A DNA stretch of 64,000 nucleotides from Pseudaeromonas aegiceratis (lineage in GTDB: Bacteria; Pseudomonadota; Gammaproteobacteria; Enterobacterales; Aeromonadaceae), in the NCBI RefSeq assembly GCF_046254905.1, contig NZ_CP158016.1:1922001-1986000 (forward strand). The letters are read 5' to 3'. This document shows, in pieces, positions 7,781 through 17,212 of the stretch. The notes beneath the pieces were generated by a model that ran no database searches, was not told the origin of the DNA, and was given only the letters and a program-made list of their open reading frames with translations. Within the stretch, counting starts at the first letter, position 1. Each line of letters starts with the position of its first letter. The position numbers and the translations under genes were made by a program.

Positions 7781-9315
7781 CCGAACAAATCAATCAGGAT
7801 GAGATCAACAAAGCCCTGTGGGCGGCTTGCGATACCTTTCGCGGCACCGTCAGCGCCGATACCTACAAGGACTTCATCCTGACGATGCTGTTCCTCAAAT
7901 ACATCTCCGATGTCTGGCAGGATCACTACGACAACTACCAGGCCCAATACGGTGACGAGCCCGAACTCATCGACGAGATGATGAAGAACGAGCGCTTTGT
8001 GCTGCCCAAAGAATCCAGCTTCTATCACCTGTATGAACACCGCCACGAGCCGGGCAACGGCACCCGCATCGATATGGCGCTGCATGCACTCGAAGAGGCC
8101 AATGGCACCAAGCTCAAGGATGCGGGCAAGAGCGTGTTTCAGGACATCTCGTTCAATACCGACAAGCTCGGTGAAGAGAAGCAAAAGAACACCATCTTGC
8201 GCCATCTGCTCGAAGACTTTGCCAAGGAGGCGCTCAACCTCAAGCCTTCGCGGGTCGGCTCGCTGGATGTGATCGGTGGCGGCTACGAATACCTGATCAA
8301 GAACTTCGCCGCCAGCGGTGGGCAGAAGGCCGGCGAGTTCTATACCCCGCCGGAAGTCTCCGATCTGATTGCCGAGCTGCTCGAACCCCAGCCGGGTGAC
8401 ACCATCTGCGATCCGGCCTGTGGCTCCGGCTCGCTGCTGATGAAGTGCGGGCGCAAAATCGTCGCCAACCACGGCAGCCGCCAATACGCGCTCTACGGCC
8501 AGGAGGCCATCGGCTCTACTTGGTCGCTGGCCAAGATGAACATGTTTCTGCACGGCGAGGATAACCACAAGATCGAGTGGGGCGACACCATCCGTAACCC
8601 CAAGCTGCTGGATAAGAACGGCGATCTGATGCTGTTTGATGTGGTTACCGCCAACCCGCCATTTTCGCTCGACAAGTGGGGCCATGAAGAGGCCGAGCAC
8701 GACAAGTTCAGCCGCTTCCGACGAGGCATTCCGCCCAAGACCAAGGGCGACTACGCCTTTATCCTGCATATGATTGAGACGCTAAAACCTCATAGCGGGC
8801 GTATGGGCGTGGTAGTGCCCCACGGCGTGCTGTTCCGGGGCTCGAGCGAAGGGCAAATTCGCCAGAAGTTGATTGAAGAGAACCTGCTTGATGCGGTCAT
8901 CGGCCTGCCGGAGAAGCTGTTCTATGGCACCGGTATTCCGGCGGCGATCCTGATCTTCAAAAAACACAAGGTCGACGATAACGTCCTGTTTATCGATGCC
9001 AGCCGCGAGTGCAAGGCGGGCAAGAACCAGAACCAGCTCTCCGACGAGAATATCGCCAAGATAGTCGCCACCTACCGTAATGGCGATAAAGTCGATAAAT
9101 ACGCCTATCTCGCCTCGCTACAGGAGATCCGCGATAACGACTACAACCTGAATATCCCGCGCTATGTTGATACCTTCGAGGAAGAGGAGGAGATCGATCT
9201 GCTGGCGGTACGCGCCGAGCGGGAACAACTCAAAGCCCGACTGACCGCATTAGAAACAGAGATGGCATCGTATCTCGCTGAACTAGGATATAAGGGTTAT
9301 GACGATGCAAAATAA
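7777..9315 (+). CDS. hsdM: Type I restriction-modification DNA methyltransferase subunit (HsdM)
   Basis: A 512-residue N6-adenine methyltransferase. It has an N-terminal helical HsdM domain (about residues 10-150), the S-adenosylmethionine motif DPACGSGSLL near residue 212, and the catalytic NPPF motif near residue 293. The C-terminal helix ends in a tail, EMASYLAELGYKGY, that contacts HsdS in this family. With HsdS it methylates the recognition sequence and with HsdR forms the restriction complex. It overlaps the upstream hsdS by 4 nt. Its last bases also begin a short frame (9299-9442) that repeats the tail motif. Confidence 0.97.
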   Translation: MTEQINQDEINKALWAACDTFRGTVSADTYKDFILTMLFLKYISDVWQDHYDNYQAQYGDEPELIDEMMKNERFVLPKESSFYHLYEHRHEPGNGTRIDMALHALEEANGTKLKDAGKSVFQDISFNTDKLGEEKQKNTILRHLLEDFAKEALNLKPSRVGSLDVIGGGYEYLIKNFAASGGQKAGEFYTPPEVSDLIAELLEPQPGDTICDPACGSGSLLMKCGRKIVANHGSRQYALYGQEAIGSTWSLAKMNMFLHGEDNHKIEWGDTIRNPKLLDKNGDLMLFDVVTANPPFSLDKWGHEEAEHDKFSRFRRGIPPKTKGDYAFILHMIETLKPHSGRMGVVVPHGVLFRGSSEGQIRQKLIEENLLDAVIGLPEKLFYGTGIPAAILIFKKHKVDDNVLFIDASRECKAGKNQNQLSDENIAKIVATYRNGDKVDKYAYLASLQEIRDNDYNLNIPRYVDTFEEEEEIDLLAVRAEREQLKARLTALETEMASYLAELGYKGYDDAK

Positions 9316-9442
9316 TCCAATTCAATTCGGCGAAATCAAGCTGGAAGGCGATGTGCAGGACGCACAAGTGCCGCGGGCGCATGGATGCGCAGGAGCGGCC
9401 GAAATGGCCAAGTATCTGGAGGAGTTTGGCTATGGGGCATAA
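9299..9442 (+). pseudogene. 47-codon frame between hsdM and hsdS, apparent relic of another hsdM 3' end
   Basis: This frame starts with ATG inside the end of hsdM and stops with a TAA that overlaps the following hsdS start (ATGGGGCATAA). Its C-terminus, EMAKYLEEFGYGA, closely matches the tail of the complete HsdM next to it (EMASYLAELGYKG). The simplest reading is that the downstream hsdS arrived together with the last codons of its original hsdM partner. It could also be translated as a small coupling peptide; the middle part matches nothing I recognise. Confidence 0.5.
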
Positions 9443-10643
9443 CAACATTTTTTCTCAACTTGAATTAATGCAAGCTCGTTTAAAGTCAATTCCAGATGGT
9501 TGGTCATTCAATTATGTTGGTAAGGCATTCGCCATTAGGAATAATTTGCGCAAACCAATAAGTGAGGAGGAGAGAGCGAAGAATCCTGGGTGCTATCCTT
9601 ACTATGGCCCGACTAAAATTCAAGGCTATATTGGGTCCTATGAGCAAGATGGTTGTTTCGCTTTAATCGGCGAGGATGGAGACCATTTTCTCAAGTATAA
9701 CGAACAATCAATGACACAACTTGTCGATGGAAAATGTACAATCAATAATCACGCGCACATTATTGAAGGTACTAAAACTGCAACAAGAGAGTGGTTTTAC
9801 TATTACTTCATGCATCGGGATATATTTAGCTTCCTGAGTCGACAAGGTGCTGGTCGTTATAAGTTAAATAAGGCATCTCTTGAAAAGATCCCGGTGCTAA
9901 TTCCTCCTGTAATAGAACAAAACAAAATATTCCAGATACTGTCCACTTGGGATCAGGCTATCAGCACCACCGAGCAGCTGTTGGCCAATAGCCAGCAACA
10001 GAAAAAGGCGCTGATGCAGCAACTGCTGACCGGCAAAAAGCGCCTGCTGGATAAAAATGGCGTGAGATTTAGTGGGGCGTGGAAAAAATTTAAGTTTGGC
10101 AGTCTTTTCAGTGAACGAGTAGAGATTGGTCGGGATGATCTGCCATTACTGTCCATTACTGCGGATGATGGCGTTGTTTATCAAGAAGATACTGGACGAA
10201 AAAATACATCGAATGAAGATAAGTCTAAATACCGACGTATTTGTGTTAACGACATAGGCTACAACACTATGCGAATGTGGCAGGGGCGCTCAAGTCTATC
10301 CAATAGAGAAGGAATTGTAAGTCCTGCATACACCATTGTGACGCCGAACAGCAAGATTGAACCATTGTTTGCTGCATATCTATTTAAATTCCCCGAGTTG
10401 GTACATGTTTTCTACCGGCACTCACAAGGTCTTGTTTCAGATACGTGGAATTTAAAATTCAGTCATTTTAAAAAAATTAGCTGGATAATTCCGATCGTTG
10501 AAGAACAACAAAAAATCGCCTCTGTGCTGACCGCTGCCGATCAGGAAATTGCAATCCTGCAGCGCAAGCTAGATTATTTAAAGCAAGAGAAAAAAGCCCT
10601 GATGCAGCAGTTATTGACGGGTAAGCGCAGAGTTAAGATTTAA
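9432..10643 (+). CDS. hsdS: Type I restriction specificity subunit (HsdS), full size
   Basis: A 403-residue HsdS with the classic duplicated layout: target-recognition domain 1 (about residues 15-165), a conserved helical spacer ending in KKALMQQLLTGKKRLL, target-recognition domain 2 (about 210-350), and a second helix ending in KKALMQQLLTGKRRV. The repeated ALMQQLLTGK motif marks the two conserved regions. It sets the DNA sequence recognised by the HsdM/HsdR complex. The start at ATG 9432 matches the beginning of the conserved N-terminus; an in-frame ATG at 9351 is only upstream read-through. The recognition domains are clearly more AT-rich than hsdM, typical of exchanged modules. Confidence 0.95.
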   Translation: MGHNNIFSQLELMQARLKSIPDGWSFNYVGKAFAIRNNLRKPISEEERAKNPGCYPYYGPTKIQGYIGSYEQDGCFALIGEDGDHFLKYNEQSMTQLVDGKCTINNHAHIIEGTKTATREWFYYYFMHRDIFSFLSRQGAGRYKLNKASLEKIPVLIPPVIEQNKIFQILSTWDQAISTTEQLLANSQQQKKALMQQLLTGKKRLLDKNGVRFSGAWKKFKFGSLFSERVEIGRDDLPLLSITADDGVVYQEDTGRKNTSNEDKSKYRRICVNDIGYNTMRMWQGRSSLSNREGIVSPAYTIVTPNSKIEPLFAAYLFKFPELVHVFYRHSQGLVSDTWNLKFSHFKKISWIIPIVEEQQKIASVLTAADQEIAILQRKLDYLKQEKKALMQQLLTGKRRVKI

Positions 10644-10661
10644 CATTACATGGGGGTGGAC

Positions 10662-10871
10662 ATGTCTGTATCAAATATGTTTCAAGAGTTTCTTGGTAAT
10701 ATTCAGGTGGATAATTCGAGTAACATCAGCACTCGATATGGCGAAATAACCGCCAGTTTGAATAAAAAATTCCGAGATACTGAGTCAAAAACAGCAAATA
10801 GTCTCCAAGTCGGTTCATATGGTCGATTTACTGGCATAAAGGGAATTTCTGATCTGGACATCGCGAGATAG
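10662..10871 (+). pseudogene. Truncated CD-NTase/SMODS-type nucleotidyltransferase fragment
   Basis: A 69-residue frame that opens like the cyclic-oligonucleotide synthases of CBASS and related systems: an N-terminal helix, then KFRDTESKTANSLQVGSYG and IKGISDLDIA, corresponding to the GS motif and the first metal-binding Asp of the nucleotidyltransferase core. The frame stops directly after the D-x-D region, where an intact enzyme has about 200 or more further residues. The remaining 49 bp before the next gene hold no continuation. It appears to be a 5' stump left when the downstream ATPase module joined the locus, and should have no enzyme activity. Confidence 0.65.
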
Positions 10872-10920
10872 CTTCTGCGCAGATCGAACACTTGGAATCA
10901 ATATAATCGCAGGGATAACA

Positions 10921-12435
10921 ATGAACTTACAACCACGGATGGAAAAACTGATTAGCGTCGTTAGTGATGGCATGTATGAACGCGAAGAGATTATCGCAGT
11001 GGCGCTGTTGGGGGCGTTATGCGGCCAGAATACCTTTCTCTATGGCCCGCCCGGTACCGCCAAGAGCCTGATCTCGCGACGCATTGCCTGCGCCTTTGCT
11101 AAACCGGCGTACTTTGAATACCTGATGAACCGGTTCAGTACCCCGGAAGATGTGTTCGGGCCTGTCTCCATCAAGGCGCTCAAGGAAGATCAGTATCTGC
11201 GCAAGACCCAGAACTACTTGCCGAAGGCCGAGTTTGCGTTTCTGGATGAGATTTGGAAATCCAGCCCGGCGATCCTCAATACCTTGCTGACGCTGATTAA
11301 CGAGCGGATTTTTCGCAATGGTGAATCGATTGAACCGGCGCCACTGAAGGCTTTGATTGCCGCTTCCAATGAAACGCCAGAGGCCAATCAGGGGCTGGAT
11401 GCGCTCTACGACCGGTTTATTGTCCGCCTGATGGCCGGCCCCATTGAGCAGACCGCCCATTTCGATCGCCTGCTCAGCAGCCGTCCGACTGCGGCCGAGG
11501 TGGCTATTGCTGCGGATCTAGTGGTGAAGCCCGAAGAGTGGAGTCACTGGCAGGATCAATTGCATACGGTGCAGTTATCGGTCGAAACGCTAACAATTAT
11601 TCACCTGATCCGCGAAGCCCTGGCTGAGCACTATGCGGAGTTGCAGGTGTATGTCTCTGATCGACGCTGGCAACGTGCCGCCATCCTGATGAAGGCCGCC
11701 GCGTTCTTCAATGGCCGTAGCGAAACCAACCACAGCGATGCCCTGTTGCTGCGCCATTGCCTATGGACCCAGGAGCAAAACCGCGAGGCGGTGAGCGCCA
11801 TTGTCGAACAGGCCGTCAAAGAGACCGGCTTTGATAGCGGAATCAATCTGGCGCAAATCGATAGAGAAAAAGAGGCGCTGGATAAAGAGATCAATAAAGA
11901 GCTTTTTTGTTCTGCGGACATCTACAAGACAGAAAAAGTAAATGGTATAGAAGTTTTCACTTTTAACGGCGTTTTCGATGAGGGTGGGTACACCCCTAGA
12001 AATGTGAACTTACTTATCCCCCTTGGCAATATCAAAAAGAAAGACAAGTTTCATCCGTTGCACCTGAATGGAAATGAACTTGACAAAATCACATGTGAGT
12101 TTGATGGGCAAGGTGTTTGCAAGATCTCCCATTGCCATAGCAATGACACACTTTTCTTTAAACCAACTATTTTATTTCATAAGGGTGATAAAAAGACGGA
12201 TGTCAATGAGCGATTAATCACCTCATTAGCCAAATCCGTATCAGATATCAGGGAGCAGTTGCTGACGATACTAAACAAGGTGGAGAGTCAGCATCAGGGA
12301 TATGAAACCAAACTAGCCTCGTTGTTTGTTGCTGGCGAAAAAAGCGCCATCGCCATTCAGGGTATTACCGAGCAAATTGAGCGTCTGAAAATGCGGATTA
12401 AGGATTGCGAACGGCTGGAAGCCTTATGTCAATAA
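10921..12435 (+). CDS. RavA-like MoxR-family AAA+ ATPase within the restriction operon
   Basis: A 504-residue homologue of E. coli RavA (498 residues). The AAA+ core has Walker A GPPGTAKS (residues 42-49), FEYLMNRFSTPEDVFGP, Walker B FLDEIW (Asp109-Glu110), INERIFRNG and the sensor AASNE. The YVSDRRW block and a C-terminal arm follow. MoxR ATPases work as chaperone-like rings with a VWA partner, here the next gene. Part of the C-terminal arm (about 11900-12250) is noticeably AT-richer than the rest, suggesting a replaced domain. Its place inside an hsdMSR operon suggests a role in activity or assembly of the restriction complex, but this is inference. Confidence 0.88.
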   Translation: MNLQPRMEKLISVVSDGMYEREEIIAVALLGALCGQNTFLYGPPGTAKSLISRRIACAFAKPAYFEYLMNRFSTPEDVFGPVSIKALKEDQYLRKTQNYLPKAEFAFLDEIWKSSPAILNTLLTLINERIFRNGESIEPAPLKALIAASNETPEANQGLDALYDRFIVRLMAGPIEQTAHFDRLLSSRPTAAEVAIAADLVVKPEEWSHWQDQLHTVQLSVETLTIIHLIREALAEHYAELQVYVSDRRWQRAAILMKAAAFFNGRSETNHSDALLLRHCLWTQEQNREAVSAIVEQAVKETGFDSGINLAQIDREKEALDKEINKELFCSADIYKTEKVNGIEVFTFNGVFDEGGYTPRNVNLLIPLGNIKKKDKFHPLHLNGNELDKITCEFDGQGVCKISHCHSNDTLFFKPTILFHKGDKKTDVNERLITSLAKSVSDIREQLLTILNKVESQHQGYETKLASLFVAGEKSAIAIQGITEQIERLKMRIKDCERLEALCQ

Positions 12436-13919
12436 ACACCTTTGACTCGATTGCTGACCAGACGCAGCAGCAACTCTTTGCTCAGTATGAGACTTTGCTC
12501 TCTGCTTCATCGGCACTGGCTGAGCAGATGCAGCAGCGTTTCAAGCAGTGGCTAACCGAAACGAAAGAAGTCTTGGCGCGAGATTTTCCACTGGCTGCTC
12601 AGCAACAAGAACTGGACGACTGGCGGCAGCAGAGATTGGCCGGTGCCCACAACAAGTCACATCTCGAACAAGGCATCAAGGCGTTTGGGGCGCTGTGCAA
12701 GGCGACAAAGCATCCGCCCAACCAAGCCTTTTGGCAGACACAGTTAACAAGCAGCCAGGAGCGGGATGCGGACAAAACAGCCAAAGATTTGCAAGTTACG
12801 AGTCAATTACTGGCAGCACAATGGCAACAGGTGCTGGATAAGGCGCGTCAGGAGTGGGAATTGGCGCTGATCGCTGCGCGGCGCAAGCAACTGTTGGAGC
12901 AGTTGGAGAAGATTCTGGCGGCGCTGCAGCAGGTGTGGCCGCTCTGCGAGGTGCTGGGGCTTGATCTTGGTTTGCTATTTGACCTGTCAGAAGGGCAACT
13001 ATCCGAGCAGGACTGGGCACAGTTTCAGCGCTGGGCCGCTTATCTGGCCAAGGATGCCGGGGTTCGTGCCCTCTGTGACTTGCTGGGCAAAGTGCGGCAA
13101 ATTGAGCTGTCGGAAAAAATTGAGCGGGTAAAGATCTCGCATTGCGTGGATATCCCGTTGCCGGATATCAATTCGCGGGAAGAGATAGTCGGTATTCGGC
13201 TGGGGCGGGATCTGGAGCATGTACTGCCCAGTGAGAAGGCACTCTTGGCGAATGCCGAGACCGCGTTGCTGTTTGACCTTAAATTTGTTGAATCCCGGTT
13301 GATGTGTTTTGACATGGCGGGCCTCCAGACCCAGCAACGCCGTATCGAGCAGGAAATCGATCGCACCGTTGAAGAGCAAGAAATGCGTGGCCCCATGGTG
13401 CTGTGCGTGGACACCAGTGCCTCTATGTCTGGTGCGCCAGAGACAATTGCCAAGGCGGTAACGCTGTTTATGGCAGCCAAGGCGCGTGAGGAAGAGCGCC
13501 CCTGCTATCTGATTAACTTTTCCACCCGCATTCAGACGCTGGATCTCTCAGGCAAGTTGGGCATGGCGGCCATCATGGATTTTCTGAAAATGTCATTTTA
13601 TGGTGGTACCGATGCTACGCCAGCCCTGGATCACGCATTAAACGTTATGAAAAAGGATGCCTATCAGAAGGCGGATCTGTTGATGCTGTCGGATTTCATC
13701 ATGAATGATTTACCTCAAGAAACGCTGGCACAGATCGAAACGCAACGAGGCAATGGCAACCGTTTTTACTCTTTGGTGGTGGGTTCGGCCTATATGAGCC
13801 AACGACTCAAGACGCATTTTGATCATGAGTGGGTCTATAACCCGGTGACGAGCTCAGTCCATGAGCTGATTGAGTTTCAGCAGCGGGTAAACACGAACGA
13901 CGAGGACAGGATGGCATGA
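12426..13919 (+). CDS. ViaA-like VWA-domain protein, partner of the RavA-like ATPase
   Basis: A 497-residue protein laid out like E. coli ViaA (483): a long helical, glutamine-rich N-terminal half and a C-terminal von Willebrand A domain with the metal-ion site DTSAS near residue 328, GGTDATPAL near 398 and LSDF near 420. It overlaps the ATPase gene by 10 nt and hsdR by ATGA, so the three should be made together. ViaA stimulates RavA and links it to substrates in E. coli; here the likely substrate is something in the restriction system, which is untested. The start at ATG 12426 is preferred over an in-frame ATG at 12405. Confidence 0.88.
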   Translation: MSINTFDSIADQTQQQLFAQYETLLSASSALAEQMQQRFKQWLTETKEVLARDFPLAAQQQELDDWRQQRLAGAHNKSHLEQGIKAFGALCKATKHPPNQAFWQTQLTSSQERDADKTAKDLQVTSQLLAAQWQQVLDKARQEWELALIAARRKQLLEQLEKILAALQQVWPLCEVLGLDLGLLFDLSEGQLSEQDWAQFQRWAAYLAKDAGVRALCDLLGKVRQIELSEKIERVKISHCVDIPLPDINSREEIVGIRLGRDLEHVLPSEKALLANAETALLFDLKFVESRLMCFDMAGLQTQQRRIEQEIDRTVEEQEMRGPMVLCVDTSASMSGAPETIAKAVTLFMAAKAREEERPCYLINFSTRIQTLDLSGKLGMAAIMDFLKMSFYGGTDATPALDHALNVMKKDAYQKADLLMLSDFIMNDLPQETLAQIETQRGNGNRFYSLVVGSAYMSQRLKTHFDHEWVYNPVTSSVHELIEFQQRVNTNDEDRMA

Positions 13920-16900
13920 TAGGCACCCCAAAATTCCAGGAAGAGTACAGCGCCAAGATCCCCGCGCTGGCGTTGTTAAGCAACCTGGGCTGGACCTTCC
14001 TGCCTCCGGAGCAGGCGCTAGCGGCGCGTGGTGGCAAGCTGGGCGAGGTGGTGCTGCGTGATGTATTACGCGCGCAACTGGCCAAACGCCGCTTTCCCTA
14101 TGCCGGGCGTGAGCATGAGTTATCGGAGAAGAGCCTCGATAACCTGGTCGCCGAAATTTGTTCGCCAGCGCTGAACGAAGGGCTGCTGCGGGCCAACGAA
14201 CGGCTCTATAACCACCTGCTGCTGGGCATTTCCGTCACCGAGTTTGTCGATGGCAAGAAGGTCAATCCGACCATTGCCCTGATTGACTGGCAACAGCCGG
14301 AAAATAACAGCTTTGTCTTTACCGAAGAGTTCAGCGTACTGCGCTCAGGCGGCGTCGATGCACGGCGACCGGACATCGTCTGCTTCGTCAACGGCATTCC
14401 GCTGGTTGTTATCGAAGCAAAACGCCCTGACGGCCACTCAGGACAGGGGGCCAAAAAAGGACCGACCATCGATGAAGGCATCTCGCAAAGCCTGCGCAAT
14501 CAGCGGCACGACGAGATCCCGCAGCTTTTTGCGTACAGTCAGTTGCTGCTCTCCATCAATGGCTCGGATGGCCGCTATGGTACTTGCCTGACGCCAACCA
14601 AGTTCTGGGCCGCCTGGCGCGAGGAGGATATTGCCGCCCCCCAGATGTTGGCCCTGAAGAATCGTCACCTCTCGGCGCAGCAGATGGCTGCGCTGTTTGA
14701 TCACCGTAAGGCCACGGACCGGATCTGGTATCAAGATCTGATCTCATCGGGAAAATTGGCGGTGACCGGTCAGGACAGATTGCTGATAAGCCTCCTCTCC
14801 CCTGCCCGTCTGCTGGAGCTGACCCGCTATTTCACCTTGTTTGACAAGAAGGCGGGCAAGATAGTCGCCCGCTATCAGCAGGTGTTTGGCATCAAGCGAC
14901 TGATCGAGCGCATCGATACACGCAACCCACAAGGAGGGCGTGAAGGGGGCGTGATCTGGCATACCACGGGCTCCGGCAAATCCTTCACCATGGTGTTTTT
15001 GAGCAAGGCGCTGATCCTGCATGAGTCGCTGAAAGCCTGTCGGATTATCGTGGTGACCGATCGGGTCGATCTGGAAAGTCAGCTTAGCGCGACCTTTGCC
15101 TCAGGCGGTGAGCTGGCGAGCAAGAAGGATCGCGAAGCCGCCATGGCCACCTCAGGCAAACGGCTGGCCGAGCAGATAGGTCATGGCAATGAGCGGATTA
15201 TTTTTTCGTTGATCCAGAAGTTCAACAGCGCGACCAAGCTGCCGGAATGTAGCAACGACAGCCCAGATCTTATTGTGTTGATCGACGAGGGGCATCGCAG
15301 CCAGGGTGGCGAAAACCATATCCGTATGAAGCAGGCCCTGCCCAAGGCGGCATTTGTGGCCTTTACCGGCACCCCCTTGCTAAAAGACGACAAGACCACC
15401 AACAAATTCGGCCCTATCGTGCATGCCTATACCATGCAACGTGCGGTAGAAGACAGAGCCGTTACCCCGCTGCTCTATGAAGAGCGCATTCCGGATCTGG
15501 ATGTGAACGAGCGGGCCATCGACAGCTGGTTTGATCGGATCACCGAAGGGCTGAACGAAGAACAAAAAGCCGATCTCAAGCGCAAGTTTGCCAAGAAGGG
15601 GCAGATCTACAGTGCCGAGGATCGGATCCGGCTGATTGCGCTGGATATTGCCAACCATTTTGTCAAAAACATCGATGATGAGCTCAAAGGGCAACTGGCT
15701 TGCGACAGCAAAGCCTCGGCTATCAAGTACAAGCAGTATCTGGATGAAGCGGGATTGTTTGAAAGCGCGGTGGTGATAAGCGCGCCCGATTCCCGTGAAG
15801 GCAATACCGAGGTTGATGAAGCCGCCATGCCCGAGGTGCAAAAGTGGTGGAATGAACATGTCGGCAATCAGGATGAACAGATCTATACCAAGCAGATCAT
15901 CGAGCGTTTTGACAAAGATCCGAGCCTGAAACTGCTTATCGTGGTGGATAAACTGCTGACCGGTTTCGATGAGCCGAAGAATGCAGTGCTCTATATCGAC
16001 AAGCCACTCAAGGGGCATAACCTGATCCAGGCCATTGCCCGCGTGAACCGACTGCACCCGAAGAAGCAGTTTGGTCTGCTCATCGACTACCGGGGCATCC
16101 TCAGCGAACTGGATACCACGATAGCCAAGTATCAGGATCTGGCGTCCCGTACTCAGGGGGGCTATGACATCAACGATATCGCCGGCCTCTACGAGCAGAT
16201 GAGTACCGAGTACAAGCGTCTGCCTCATCTCTATAAGATGCTCTGGGCCATCTTCGATGGCGTCAAAAACAAGAAAGACATCGAACAGCTGCGGCAGGTT
16301 CTGGTTCCCAAGACTGAGGATCGCAATGGTGAGCTGGTTGATGTGCACCTGAAGATCCGCGAAGACTTCTACGAGGCGCTGAGTGCTTTCGCCAGTTGCC
16401 TGAAGGTGGCGTTGCAATCGAGCACCTTCTTTGCAGACAAGAGCTTCTCGGATGCGGATCGGCAGCACTACAAAGAGACTGTCAAACAACTCTCCAGCTT
16501 GCGGCAGTTGGTGCGTCAGGATGCAGGTGAAAGCATCGACTATGACGAATATGCCGAGCAGGTGAAAAAACTGCTCAACAAGCATGTTGTCGGTGTTGAA
16601 GTGCGGGATCCAGAAGGTGTCTACGAAGTTGGCAAGATGGGACAAACACAAAAGCCGGATGAATGGAACGAAGACAAGACCCGCAACGAGACGGATATCA
16701 TCAAGACCCGGGTCACCCGGATGATTGAGCAGGAGCTAGGCGACGACCCCTACGCACAGGAGGCTTTTTCCAAGCTGTTGCGTCAGGCCATTGAAGAAGC
16801 TGAAAAGCTGTTTGACCATCCGCTCAAGCAGTACCTGCTATTTCATGAGTTTGAGCAGCAGGTACAAAAGCGCCAATTGGACGAGATACCCGAAGCCTTT

Positions 16901-17212
16901 GCTGGACATCGACATGCGCAAGCTTACTACGGTGTGTTCAAAAAAATTCTGCCGGAAGTTTTCAGCATTGTGGATCAGCAGGTTCAGGATAAGTGGGTCA
17001 AACTTGCGTTCGAAATTGATGGCTGTGTCGAGATGTCGGTCGCCGAACACTCCATCAATCCACAAAATATCGAGGCCGATATCCGCAAGAAGCTGCTACC
17101 CAGGATGTTTACCGAGTGCAAAGCCATAGGGGGTGGCATGGATCAGGCTAAGAAGATCGTCGAGATGGTGATTCAGATCACCCGCGTCGGTCTAAATCAG
17201 CATGCGGAATGA
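13916..17212 (+). CDS. hsdR: Type I restriction endonuclease/translocase subunit (HsdR)
   Basis: A 1098-residue motor-nuclease. The N-terminal PD-(D/E)xK nuclease shows RPDIV (Asp153) and VIEAK (Glu167, Lys169). The superfamily 2 helicase core has Walker A TTGSGKS near residue 353, motif II DEGH near 456, motif III AFTGTPL near 483, and a later VNRLHP motif VI. The C-terminal helical region binds HsdM. All key residues are present, so the protein should translocate and cleave unmethylated DNA. It is coupled by 4-nt overlaps to the VWA gene before it and the metallopeptidase gene after it. Confidence 0.97.
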   Translation: MIGTPKFQEEYSAKIPALALLSNLGWTFLPPEQALAARGGKLGEVVLRDVLRAQLAKRRFPYAGREHELSEKSLDNLVAEICSPALNEGLLRANERLYNHLLLGISVTEFVDGKKVNPTIALIDWQQPENNSFVFTEEFSVLRSGGVDARRPDIVCFVNGIPLVVIEAKRPDGHSGQGAKKGPTIDEGISQSLRNQRHDEIPQLFAYSQLLLSINGSDGRYGTCLTPTKFWAAWREEDIAAPQMLALKNRHLSAQQMAALFDHRKATDRIWYQDLISSGKLAVTGQDRLLISLLSPARLLELTRYFTLFDKKAGKIVARYQQVFGIKRLIERIDTRNPQGGREGGVIWHTTGSGKSFTMVFLSKALILHESLKACRIIVVTDRVDLESQLSATFASGGELASKKDREAAMATSGKRLAEQIGHGNERIIFSLIQKFNSATKLPECSNDSPDLIVLIDEGHRSQGGENHIRMKQALPKAAFVAFTGTPLLKDDKTTNKFGPIVHAYTMQRAVEDRAVTPLLYEERIPDLDVNERAIDSWFDRITEGLNEEQKADLKRKFAKKGQIYSAEDRIRLIALDIANHFVKNIDDELKGQLACDSKASAIKYKQYLDEAGLFESAVVISAPDSREGNTEVDEAAMPEVQKWWNEHVGNQDEQIYTKQIIERFDKDPSLKLLIVVDKLLTGFDEPKNAVLYIDKPLKGHNLIQAIARVNRLHPKKQFGLLIDYRGILSELDTTIAKYQDLASRTQGGYDINDIAGLYEQMSTEYKRLPHLYKMLWAIFDGVKNKKDIEQLRQVLVPKTEDRNGELVDVHLKIREDFYEALSAFASCLKVALQSSTFFADKSFSDADRQHYKETVKQLSSLRQLVRQDAGESIDYDEYAEQVKKLLNKHVVGVEVRDPEGVYEVGKMGQTQKPDEWNEDKTRNETDIIKTRVTRMIEQELGDDPYAQEAFSKLLRQAIEEAEKLFDHPLKQYLLFHEFEQQVQKRQLDEIPEAFAGHRHAQAYYGVFKKILPEVFSIVDQQVQDKWVKLAFEIDGCVEMSVAEHSINPQNIEADIRKKLLPRMFTECKAIGGGMDQAKKIVEMVIQITRVGLNQHAE

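Noticed and set aside
9351..9431. Upstream extension of the full-size hsdS by 27 codons
   Set aside because: The added residues have no homology and coincide with the hsdM-tail relic in another frame; the family N-terminus begins at 9432.
15380..16651. A 423-codon frame antisense to hsdR
   Set aside because: It is opposite a fully conserved helicase gene, has no recognisable family and no ribosome site.
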